Assembly (NCBI GenBank): GCA_012845835.1
Contig: JABAKD010000022.1
Coordinates: forward strand, 186,001-250,000
Length of the DNA stretch: 64,000 nucleotides
Direction: 5' to 3'
From: Undaria pinnatifida
Taxonomy: Eukaryota > Sar > Phaeophyceae > Laminariales > Alariaceae
Part shown: positions 1-10,600 of the stretch, in pieces
Layout: each line of letters begins with the position of its first letter
Position numbering within the stretch: position 1 is the first letter of the stretch
Made by a program: the position numbers and the translations under genes
The notes under the pieces: generated by a model
Database searches by the model: none
What the model saw: only the letters and a program-made list of their open reading frames with translations
Told to the model about the DNA's origin: nothing

Positions 1-865
1 TGGGTCACAGATGTAAATACGCCATTGATGCATTCATATGCAAAGGTGACACGTTTCTTGTTGCTGATTGTGGGTGGTAGGCGTTTCATGCCGTTAGCTT
101 GAGACATGGTGAGACTTTGCGGTGTGTGCGAACTACATTACCAACTGTTGGGTGGGTAGGTGCTGGGCAGAAAAACATTATACCACTATTAGTAGTATTG
201 AAACCGTCGAACATCGCAATCCGAGGCCAACCTAACCCACGAAAATCAGCGAAAAACTACAAAAATAGGTTAGAAATAGGTTTTCCTGTATACCAATTTT
301 TTTTTAACCTTGTAGTTTCGTGGGCTAGTTGGCCTTGGATTCTGGCGTTAGTCGATTTTACTGATATATCTACACTTTTTCCAACCCAATAAAGGTTGGA
401 GACCGCCGTAACGGTATTGCTGTGGCTGACAGATGTTTTGTCGTCTCATACACCGTTGACGCCTTGAAGTCGTTTGCTCGGGGTACGCATACCGTTTCAC
501 ACATTATGAATGCCTTCAGGTGGTTAGCTTGCGGCGTGCATACCGTACACCGAAAAGCACGCATGCCGTACATGACCGTACATCACAAAGATAAGTGCTA
601 CGATAGAGATGTTAGTGATATGTCAATACCCGGTGGCACTTTTTGTTTTGTTTTTTTGCTTTCTGAATGACGGGGCTCCTCAACATGCCATCAATCCCAT
701 CAATCCCATCAATGCGATCAATGCCATCAATGCCACCATCATTATTCTTGTTTTCTTTTTTATTATACCTACGTAGGCCATGGACTTTTTTGTTCACAAA
801 AGTAACTTTTTACTTTACTCAAAATCCGTTTTGGGTGGCATAGACTACAGACCTACCTCCTCATC
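1..865. other. No gene recognised
   Basis: AT-rich sequence with short ORFs lacking coding features. It contains a degenerate 9-bp ATCAATGCC tandem (687-740) and, at 631-690, one copy of a short dispersed element ending TTCTGAATGACGGGGCTCCT that recurs at about 31318 and 51293. Confidence 0.5.
687..740. repeat. 9-bp minisatellite (ATCAATGCC)n
   Basis: About six degenerate copies of the unit ATCAATSCC (ccatcaatcc / ccatcaatgc) in tandem. Confidence 0.8.
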
Positions 866-1014
866 ATGTTAAGAGAGCCTCAGCAAAAAAAATGGTGTAT
901 CTCTAACCCCGACCGTAGCTTGTGTCCACGACATTACACACTCACACACTCACACACACCCTCCCGCGTCGCCTTCTCTTGTGTTGTACCCGGTGCCCCC
1001 CCCCCCCTGGGCAG

Positions 1015-1216
1015 GAGGTTCGGCATGTCAAAAAAAATCGACAACATGCCCTTGTCGGCTGTGATCTACCTGTCCGTGGCCACGATGGGGTTCGTGTTTC
1101 ATGGGGATGCAGGCGTTGTTGGGGACTATGTGTGCCGGCCATTCATCGCCTTCCTGGGCATTCTGAACAATTTACTCAACCGATTCCAGATTTCCACGAT
1201 TTCTTACTTTACGTGA
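1015..1216 (+). CDS. Candidate membrane-protein exon, unidentified
   Basis: A poly-C tract and gggcag acceptor precede an open frame beginning RFGMSKKIDNMPLSAVIYLS, followed by two hydrophobic stretches (about residues 14-30 and 38-56), ending at a TGA at 1214-1216 just inside the 13-bp minisatellite. Codon use and hydrophobic patterning look coding. Either this is a last exon or a donor lies before the stop; the GTs in range are weak. The next plausible plus-strand exon is 1653-1754. Family not recognised. Confidence 0.45.
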
Positions 1217-1312
1217 CGCCGACTCTTGACGCCGACTTTTGACGCCGACTCTTGACGCCGACTCTTGACGCCGACTCTTGACGCCGACTCTTGACGCCGA
1301 CTCTTGACGCTG
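1214..1312. repeat. 13-bp minisatellite
   Basis: Seven near-perfect copies of TTGACGCCGACTC plus a partial unit. It abuts the stop codon of the candidate exon at 1015-1216. Confidence 0.9.
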
Positions 1313-1356
1313 AATGGGCCTTAATCCCTGTAGGACTGGATGGACTGGATACACGA

Positions 1357-1375
1357 TTAGGGTTAGGGTTAGGGG
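1357..1375. repeat. Interstitial telomere-like TTAGGG run
   Basis: Three TTAGGG units followed by extra G. Similar short runs occur at 2079-2092, 7480-7491, 32948-32973 and (degenerate, opposite strand) 43406-43431. Confidence 0.8.
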
Positions 1376-1652
1376 GGGACTATTACTATTTAGAAGAGTG
1401 TGGAATCAGCTTTTCCGCAGTAGAAGGGTTTACCCGTGACCGATCTCGTGTTGTACACGGAATTCGTCTTTCCCGGAAAATTAAAGTAGTCGTGATGTCG
1501 TGATGTGATATGGAATACGCTTTCCCGTGGAGGAATAAACATTAGTCGGGTCATTTTTGAGTCGCTTAAAAACGAATGTTTGCGTAGTGCAGAAGGTTTT
1601 ACATTCCGATGGCATGGTGTAGCGTGAGACATGCAAGGAACAGAGTTTGTAG

Positions 1653-1754
1653 ATCAGCTGGTGTAGTGTTGGTGTTGATGATGATGTTGTGCTCGCTCCA
1701 GCTGTAGTATTAAATTTAATAGTTCCGCTATCCACTATCGGAGTAGATCCAAAG
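1653..1754 (+). CDS. Candidate internal exon, unidentified
   Basis: 34 codons, phase 0-0, between acceptor gagtttgtag and a perfect donor AAG|gtaagt. It reads ISWCSVGVDDDVVLAPAVVL then NLIVPLSTIGVDPK, a hydrophobic beta-like segment. The strong donor is the main evidence. It may belong with the exon at 1015. Confidence 0.4.
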
Positions 1755-3350
1755 GTAAGTTTGTTTTAAGGATCCTAGTGCAGTGTGTGCAGTTGTAAAC
1801 AGAGTAATGACGGGGTATTTGCGGGGATGACATGGTAGTCCTGCGGGTGTTAAGTTCTTCTCTTGTTTGGCAGGTTTGGGGTGCTCTATTAGGAAGCGGG
1901 ACGCACGGTACAAATTCGCGTGGGGAAGACCAATATCACGCCCTGCAAAGTTCTGTTCGGCAGAAACACGATACAAGGCTTGCAAAGTTGCAAGTTTAGG
2001 GATAACGTGGTCATGGTCACGGATGTAGAGAATAGGTGTTTTGTTCTACTTTTTCTGCGTAAAGCTCTGTGAGGTTGGTAGGGTTAGGGTTACATGTGCT
2101 TTAGGGTCACGGTTGGGGTGAGCTTATGGCCGCGGTCGGTGTGCGCCAGCGCTATAGACTAACCTTGCTCGGTACCTGGAATGTGTCGGAATAAATTTCG
2201 TAATATTGGTCGGGGATGTAGAAAGCGTCAGCAAGCGTTTTTTCTCTTTTTTCTAGTATATTTCTTCGAAGTAATAGCTTATTTCGTACATACCGGTAGT
2301 TTATTACATAGTTATTGCTCGAGGTGTGTGGTTTCTGCAGAGCTCTTTAAGGGGTTGTTTGAAACCTTTTGTAGTCGAGGGTGAGTTTCCACGTGTAATT
2401 TGCCCTCCTCCGGAGGTCTATGAGGTTGGAGTTGATAGTTGCTGCATCAGGTGTCTTTCCGCTATAGATAGAGCGAGATCTCCATGGGGTTGAAAGTGAG
2501 ATAGATTCCTGTTTTTGTATTGCTGGAGGTGAAGGGCATCGAGCCCCATTGTTCATGTACTATTAATGTCGCTGCTGCTGTTGTAGAACTACTTGAAAGT
2601 ATTAATACAATTAACACTGTACAAACTTTAGAAAAACAATCGTAATAAATCGCAAATTAATTAAAAGTATCGGAATTTGTGGAGACGGTATCTTAGCGTG
2701 CCACATAATATGAACGAAATATCCAAGAAACAACTTGAAAGCCTCAAATTTGAAGCGCTATTTGGAAAATGTACTGAGGGGCGCACATTACTCGTCCACT
2801 AACTACAGTACAGCAGTGCTGTCAGTGCAATCCCCTCTGATCGAAAGGCAGCCGACAGCACACCACAGCACACCAGTGTTTTCTCTATCGTGTTCGTTGT
2901 ACTCTAGACCGCAACCCCTATATATACTATGGGAAATCAAAGGCAAACTATGTCGATATGTCGATATAAGGCCACCATTACGTCACAAGTCACTGCCTGG
3001 CTGGGGGATGACAACCGCGTAATCCGGGCAACCATCCGACGAGATGCATGCCACGGGCACATGATGGTGTTATTGAGAGTACTTGTTTACCTGTACACAC
3101 TCACTAGACGCTTGGTGGCATTGCACAAGTCATATGTTGGTCGATATTCATGCTCCCCAAAGGACTAAGCAGGCCGGGAGCCCTGCCGAATCAGTCAGGT
3201 GCTCTAGCTGCGGTTTTGGTCTCCAAACTCTCCACGCGACCGCCACACAGACAGCACCACTTCAACAGCACCTAGGATTTAAAACGAATTACCATCTGCG
3301 AAAAAAAAAGGCGATATTGCCGCCCATTAATTATCCCATTTAATTAGAAA
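1755..3350. other. No gene recognised
   Basis: Contains a two-unit TTAGGG run (2079-2092) and a TATTAATA word (2600). Six-frame ORFs are short and without coding character. Confidence 0.4.
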
Positions 3351-3707
3351 TTACCGTCGCGCGCATGTTTTGCACGTTGATCGTTGATCGTTACACGTTG
3401 AACATGAGCAGTTTTTGTCGGAAGACAAGCGCTGCATCTCGCCAGAACACGCGGAACGAAGGCAACAGACACTCGCTAAATGCATCGTAGCCAGGGTTTT
3501 GTACCCTTTTCCAGCGGCAAGGCCAAGCTGCTTTCCTCCTCTTGTACCCTCCTCACCATGCTCATCTCTGTTACGATACATTTCTACATCGCGAGAACCG
3601 TACATATAGCCAGCTATACAGCAAAGCAATACTTCGGCCGTTTGCACAGCAGCCCACCCCCCCAACCGCCTCACCATTATTAGCGCCATCAACGCGAAAA
3701 GAAACAT
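3351..3707 (-). CDS. Hypothetical protein with N-terminal membrane segment
   Basis: ATG at 3707 opens a 118-codon frame starting MFLFALMALIMVRRLGGW, a hydrophobic anchor with following positive charge, then a second hydrophobic patch (VLLCCIAGYMYG), a charged central region and a Cys-rich tail ending CKTCARR. A related stretch (cgtttgcacagcaaccaccc) recurs at 3811-3890 in the upstream direction, echoing the part encoding WAAVQT. No family recognised; could be non-coding. Confidence 0.3.
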   Translation of the reverse strand: MFLFALMALIMVRRLGGWAAVQTAEVLLCCIAGYMYGSRDVEMYRNRDEHGEEGTRGGKQLGLAAGKGYKTLATMHLASVCCLRSACSGEMQRLSSDKNCSCSTCNDQRSTCKTCARR

Positions 3708-3810
3708 CACTGTTTACGAGTTGGGCCATCTTCGGCAAAACGGTTAATATGCCACATCAACCCCTAAATACATCATATATCCGAAACATTTCCCCAAAAG
3801 GTGCCAGGTA

Positions 3811-3890
3811 GACAGCAAAGCACCACCTCGTACGTACGGCGTTTGCACAGCAACCACCCAGCGCCCGCCCGCCGCTGCCGTTGTCGCCAT
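3811..3890 (-). repeat. Echo of 3617-3690
   Basis: Shares cagcaaagca, a spacer, then cgtttgcacagcarccaccc with 3617-3690. On the minus strand the two would encode GWVAVQT and GWAAVQT. It is another locally duplicated block. Confidence 0.4.
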
Positions 3891-4114
3891 GGACACAACA
3901 TAAATCAGTAGGGTTCACGATTATGTCCTATTAAAAGCTTCGATAAAGTGGTTGAAAGTTCGCACTAGACTACATCCTCATCGCATAATTTTCCGAGAAC
4001 TTTCCCAGAAGGTCGGGGTTGAATTCTATCAAAGAGCATATTTCAGCCATGTTGTCGAGGCCGGGCCAAGTCGTAAAATAGCCCTCAAAACGAAACACCG
4101 CCCCGCCACGGCTA

Positions 4115-4642
4115 TTACCCTAGATTATACCGATGTCCTGCCGTCGCGATGAAGAGGTGTTCATTGGACACGCCCTTCTTCCCGAACAACGACGCGTAGA
4201 CCTTGCTGCCCTCCTTGTTCTTTTTCACCGCCTCTGCGGCCGCACCGGCAACTCTCGACGAGTTCGGCCCCGCGCTAGCCCCACCCTGCGCTGCCACCGC
4301 CGCCGCAGCAGCCTCCTTCTCCGCCCTCCTTTTCCTCTTCTTCCTCTTACGCTCCCCGGCTGCATCCTCCGCACCCCCCTCCCCCTCGTCCCCCACGGCA
4401 CTAGGCTTGCGCGCGTCCAACTTAGTCCCAGATTTTCCTGGGCTCGAAGAAGAAGTAGCGGCGGCGGCGGCGGCGGAGACGCTGGCGGCGGCCTTTTCTC
4501 GTCTAGCGTTTTTCTTTGAAGATTTTTTTGCAACGCGCTCTTGCTCCCTCTTTGCGATGAGTTGTCGCGTCATGATTTCGCGCTCTTCGTCGGTGGGCGC
4601 GAGGTGGACGATGTCGCTCTCCGTAAACGGCCCGTACTCCGC
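4115..4642 (-). CDS. RTF2: Rtf2 exon 5 (terminal exon, KVYASLF motif)
   Basis: 175 codons plus stop TAA (complement of 4115-4117), followed immediately by TAG. The acceptor is tgtgctcaacag. It starts AEYGPFTESDIVHLAP, equivalent to the human FQEDDVIVLNG stretch, then a charged helix (EEREIMTRQLIAKREQER), a long Ala/Ser/Lys-rich low-complexity linker, and the conserved KVYASLFGKK tail. An ATG-initiated reading would miss the first 23 residues; the splice acceptor and family alignment fix the true exon start. Antisense ORFs on the plus strand are shadows of its GC-rich repeats. Confidence 0.88.
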   Translation of the reverse strand, partial: AEYGPFTESDIVHLAPTDEEREIMTRQLIAKREQERVAKKSSKKNARREKAAASVSAAAAAATSSSSPGKSGTKLDARKPSAVGDEGEGGAEDAAGERKRKKRKRRAEKEAAAAAVAAQGGASAGPNSSRVAGAAAEAVKKNKEGSKVYASLFGKKGVSNEHLFIATAGHRYNLG

Positions 4643-7600
4643 CTGTTGAGCACAAAAAAAAACGGTCGTACGACATCGCAGTCGGGGTTACGCTTAACAG
4701 GCTTAATACAACATACCAAGCATTATTTCTGTTCGTATGATTCAATGCCGTGTGTTTTTCTATGACGATAGACTTACACGAAGTAAGAAGTGCTAATCCT
4801 GATGAATATTTTCAATGTGTTGTATATATTAATTACACTACGCTTCATGTTTTTGTGGTTTCCCGCTCTTCGTCGCTGGCGCGAGTTGCACGATGTCGCT
4901 CTCGACGAACGACCCGTACTCCACCTGTTAAGGATGAAAAAATCGTAGATTAACAATAACCAAGGTTTGATTACTGCTGTAGACTATACTTATATTAATA
5001 GTGGTGTATGTCTTGGTAGTACCGTCGTTGCCGTTCATCATGTTTTAGTACGGTTATTAATACTCCGTATTAATAGCACTGACGAATCATAACAACTTAG
5101 TCTACTACGTTGGGATGAAATAAAATAATACGTGTTGTTGCTAACATCTATTGAAGTTGATGTTCATTGATCTTTACCCTGACAACATCCGTAAACCAAA
5201 CAAGCGGACAGTGTATCACTCAGCTTGCCAACATGAGTATCGACCTTAACTTATCGAACTCACAGCTGACGTGCTCAGAAGTTCTTTTTAAAATACCTCA
5301 GCCGCTACATGAGCCGCCTTATCAGCCGCTTTATGAGCCGCCTTATGAGCCGCTACGTGAGCCGCTACATGAGCCGCTACATGAGCCGCCTTATGAACCG
5401 CGGTTAGGGTGACATTAGGGCAAATGCGATGTCCAAAAACATTCTGGGTTGGAACAAAAATATCTTAATACTAATAGTAGCACTGGAATTGACGAACGTG
5501 AGAACCCGAGGCCGACCAACTCACCAAAAAAATGGGTCAGAAAAAAAAAATGGTACAAAAACGTACCAGGTATTCCTAACCTAATATTTCGCAGTTCGAT
5601 GCTTCCGCGAGTTGAGTTAGCCTTGGATTGCGCAGTTGGATGGTTTCAATACCACTATTAATAATACTATTATTGTATGTTATCCTACCCAACTCCCACC
5701 CAACGAGAAGTCTTATCTGCACTGTGGCTACAGTATGTCTACTCTGCATGTTGCGCACACAAACGAAATGCGGAATATACAGCGGTCGCGGCTAGGTTTG
5801 TTTATACCTGGTAGTCTACCTGTAACGATCTTGTTTTTTCAAAACGCAGCGTTATTTCAATCATTAAGATTTATGCTTCATGGTTATTTTACTTTCCCCC
5901 CAGCAATGCCTAGCTGGGCAACGTCGCTCTGCACGTCGCTCTGCCTGTTGCGTACAAAAAAATGCGGTAGAATACGTGTTAGGGTTACAAACACCGCGGT
6001 GTAGATACAGCAGTCGCGGTTAAGTTCACAAGAAGTACGACGCATCCCATCTGCTCCTCTGTTCAAAACATGAGTCTGTTTTCTGTCATGTTATAGGTTT
6101 TCTTAGGCTTCCTCCAGTTATGCCTAGGCGGACGATGTCGCTCTCCGTGAACGACCCGTGCTCCGCCTGTTAAGCAATACAAAATCGCGTCACAGCACTC
6201 ACGCTTAGGCGTATACGAACTACACATTCGGCTCACATTTTCAAACGCTACCTGGCACCAATATTGTTTTTTTTTATGAACAGCGTGCTTCGTGCTTTCT
6301 TAGTTTTCCCACTTTGTTGCCTGTTATGCTCCTACAACAGTCCAACAGTCCAATTATGCTATGGGTTAGCCTAACCCTGACCGAGAACGCCCAATAATGT
6401 GATTTACACGCCATCTCATACAACATTACGTGCAAGAACTGCGAGTCCGACTTCCTCAGTGGCCTTCTCGGCCATGACCCAGTCGGTGTTTAGCAGGACG
6501 ATAAGGAAGTAAAATTAATAACACTGTACCAAGTACATACCATGGTATGCATATTTATAAATACACTATAAATTAGCTGTGAGATCGAGGAGCTCGTCGA
6601 AACTGTTATTTTCAAGCTGTGTGTGATAGTGTGAAACCCCCTCTGATCGCGCGTGTTGCGGGGTGTATATGTCCTCATTAAGGATATGGTTTAGGTAAAA
6701 TGGTTTCCCGCATTTTGATCCCTGTTACTGGCATGTCATGGCATGTCATAGCAGCTTTGGTTAGGAAGTTCTGGTGTGCGTATTTTTAATACGTTGCATG
6801 TGAAGCTGCTGCAGATTTGTATTAAGCATCACTTGTTGGGGGGTCACCTGCAAGCCCGCGAGTCCAACCTCCTTGGTGGCCTTCTCGGCCATGACCCAGC
6901 CGGTGTTGAATAAAACGATAAACGCATGCGCGCCGTTCATCTCTTGCAGGGTCACCGGGCACATGTACGGGGCTGGCTCCGGGCCGTCTAACGGTCTGTC
7001 TTCCTTGCCGAATGCTGGGTTGGCTGTCAATCTGTAGTATGACGACATCAAAACGAACAACAAAACGATCACACACACACAAGTTTATGAAAGTCACGGT
7101 CACCAACATCAAAATCCCGAAACGAAGACAACAGCGTTGTTGGGCTCACAAGAGGTTATGCAGGGGACTCAAAGGAGTCGCGGAATGTGCCTTTGAAGCT
7201 AAGCAAGCATGCAAGCTAGCGGACCTACGTACAAGAAAGTCTCACCCTTGCCGGCACTCGACGGACAATTTGAAGGATCTACTAATAGCAATTGAATCCA
7301 GGGGTTTTGATATATACCAGGTACTAGTAATATATAGATCCTGCACAACACATCATAACGACAGATAAATACTCACATTATTAGTACTATACAATATAGA
7401 TTATCTATATGAGCTGCATGATCTATATAATGTATATGATGTATATCGTGATCTCTCCGATGTACCAGGTATGGAAGGGTTAGGGTTAGGGTGCGGTGGG
7501 CAAGAACAGGCGGAGCCTACCTGCACTCCACGATATCCTTGAGGCCGCGGATGTGGTTGAACGCAGGGTTGAGGTCGCGCTTCAAGAGCCCGGCAATCAA

Positions 7601-10600
7601 ATCGTCCTTGAGGGAGGGCAGCAGAGGTACAGTATTTCAGCATTTACACCCACGGGCAGCGGGCAGCGTAAAAAAGCCTGTTAGCACTGTACTCCCGATA
7701 TGAGGGGGGTGTACTCGTTGTCATGCATGGGCGTAGTCTTTGTTTAGACCATAGACCCCATCGGGGACGGGGGCAGACGCTTCGAATTCGATTAGAGTAG
7801 TTCTTGTTCTAGGAGTCCGTCCTCGAGGGCAGTAGAGCAATGCAAGACCCACAGACGGTGTTGTGCTGACTAACCCTTTTAGCAGCGCATTACCGATATG
7901 GGAAAAAAAACACTTGGAAGTAGACTAGGATCACTCACGAGTTGCCACGGGCGGCGTTGCGCTAACCTCTACTACTGCACTACCGATATGGAGGCAAAGC
8001 AGTTGGAACTAGACTAAGAAGAGAAAATGGCTTGCAAAAAGGTTCATAACTCTCTTAAGAGTAGTGAACAGTAGTGAATAGTAGTGATCGAATAGTACTC
8101 CGAGTAATGATCGAATAGTTTAATAGTGAATGCTAAGGAATGGTAGTGATGATGATGATGAATCCTACGGTAGGGCTAGTGCCAGCGGCTACTCGATTTG
8201 TTGGCGAGTCTTGACTTTTTGCGATTTTCGATTTCGACATTTGTCACCGTCCGTTTGTTACCTTGAGAGCCCACAACCAAACTTCAAGACCGTATTCTGA
8301 GCTGCGTACCGAGCCACTCGCACAAGTGGGGTGTGCTCAACTGCGACCGAGCCACTCTTACGAGTGTGGTGTGGTTGGTGTGTGATGTGGTCGGCACCTA
8401 CAGTAGTCAAAACGGGGGCAATCCTAATCCTAATCCTAATCCTTATTCCTAATCCTAATCCTAATCCTAATCCAATTCCTAATGTAATCCTAATCCCCCC
8501 CATCGTCGCAATCGTCGCACTCCCGTTTGGACAACGGTATGGGACAACGCACCTGCAACGAGACTAGAGGGTCATTTTTAGAAGTATCCACGGACAGTGT
8601 CAACTCTATAGTCCTGAAACTGGGACGAAACACTTGGAATGCTACTACTGTACTACTGTACTAGTGTTTGTCCGGCAGTGTCCAGTAGTGTCCAGTAGTG
8701 ACGGTCTCCCTATAGTGACGGTATGTATGATATGTATCGTATGTACTGGTACCACCCAACAAAGCCGGCAGCATACAACTGTACCGGATACCGGCAGTAT
8801 TGGGCATATGTACGATTGGTATTGATATTAGTGTAAATACTGTGGTAGGACAGGGGATGACGGGTTGCGGTCGTGCCAAGCGATTTCACCGACCCTACGT
8901 ATACCCTTGGTACACCCTTGGTACACCCTTGCTACCCCCTTGCTACCCCCTTGGTATACCCTTGCTACACCCTTGGTATAGGCACTACTCACTCAGACGG
9001 CGCTATAGAGGGACCACCACTGCACTATTTGTACGATTCGTACTATTAGAACAGCTGTAACGCTTGTAGGAGTTAGAAAAGAGTTGAGGTTACGACTGGC
9101 ACAACCCAATCCAGACCGAACAAAGGAACGCGCGGATACCAAAACGGCATCACCCCTCACCGCTGTAGACAAGACAGTTTCGTTTAAGCTTGGATTTCGC
9201 GCAGCAGGGGTCAATACTAGTCGCACTATGATAGTCGTCAACTTTAGTGGGTCGGTGGTCGGCGGACCCTTGAAGCAACTCCAAACCGATTCCTAGCTGT
9301 TGGCGCCCATCCAAACGATAAACTCCCAAAAAAACACCGTACATGTGCCGGGAGACTGGCGGACGACAGAAAGACAAAGCACACTTTCGCTCTGTACTCC
9401 ATACCGATCAAGGCCGCGAAACGTAATGATACACGCAGCAGGTTTACCCCCGTGGTTCCACCAATCACGCCCCTCAAGGAAAGCACTCAGGCACACAGAA
9501 GACAGTGCGCCGAGCACAGGTGGTCAGATATTCGAAATATCTAAGGCGCTACCAATGGCACAAGCGTCGCTTCTCAACGCTGTCTGTTTTTCATGTATAC
9601 GATTAGAGTACTGGTCTCTGTAGTGCCGGTATGTGCACTATAGTGGTAAATATAGGCAATACAGCGGAAACCGGCACTACTCCGCATACTGACGCTACTG
9701 CTTCTTTCCATCTATGCCCAACGATTTCACACGCACTACAGCGGGCAACCGGCATTACCCAATCCGCACTATACAGGGACCACTATTGAAGGACCTCTAC
9801 AGTGCGGAGCAACGCTGTCACATGCTGGCCATCGCTGTGATATACTACCTGGAACTGGGCAACGCTGTGATGTACCAGGGTACCCGACACCTGTCAATAG
9901 TACTGGGCAAGGCAGACACCAAGCTATACAACAAAGAGTATCTGTCCTTGATGCCTCACCTTGTTGTAGAGGTATCCCAGCTCGCACGCGGCTACAGGTT
10001 CCCTCAGGCGCTCGTTCGAAATTGCACACACCTGCCAAAAATCACCGGACGAGCGACGATACAGCAGCAGCACCAGATGCCAAAGGCGTTTCTCGTAACG
10101 AAGAGTGTTACTCGTGCGAAGGTAGAAAAGATGGCTCTCGTTGCTCTATGACCTCGTCAGCACGGCCACTTCTACCACCGGTACAACACTGCCACCTACC
10201 AGCTGGTACATACTTCGTGCTGGCTTTGCAGGGTCGATATTACCACGTACTGATGATGACACCGGCAGCACAAAGCTCGCACAGCTAGACACGCAGCAGT
10301 TGCATCTTGCAATGCCTTTCTAGGCCAACGACGGCAGCAGGCGCGCAACGCTGTTTGCCACTTCTGTTGTTCTCGCTATAATATGCTGCCGTTGCTGCTG
10401 CATTGCTGCTGTGCTATTAGTACTGTTGTGCTGCAATGTTGCTGCAACTACGGCTTTGTGCTGCTTGCTGCTTGCTGCCTGCTGCGTACGTGTGTGGCAT
10501 GGTGGCCTGTCTGCATATACCACCACTTTACCCACGGCTGTCGCTTCACATGCCTATCGCCTATCGCGCTCAGCAAGACGAGACCTGTGTGTACTCTGCT

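Larger units (their letters stand above)
7607..9959 (-). other. Rtf2 intron 2, repeat-filled
   Basis: A 2.35-kb intron. It holds the exon 3 echoes, GATGAT runs near 8150, a degenerate (TCCTAA)n hexamer array at 8421-8495, CAGTAGTGTC repeats near 8680, and an 11-bp minisatellite at 8899-8980. ORFs in it are low-complexity and I see no coding evidence. Confidence 0.6.

Noticed and set aside
4133-4649. Plus-strand ORFs of 128 and 148 codons rich in Ala, Pro, Leu, Ser
   Set aside because: Antisense shadows of the GC-rich Ala/Lys linker in Rtf2 exon 5.
8421-8495. Possible chromosome end because of telomere-like hexamers
   Set aside because: Array is short, degenerate and internal, with unique sequence and gene exons on both sides.
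9714-10151. 145-codon plus-strand ORF with ATG
   Set aside because: It is antisense to Rtf2 exon 2 (9960-10031), whose motif and splice sites are convincing; the rest lies in repeat-rich intron.
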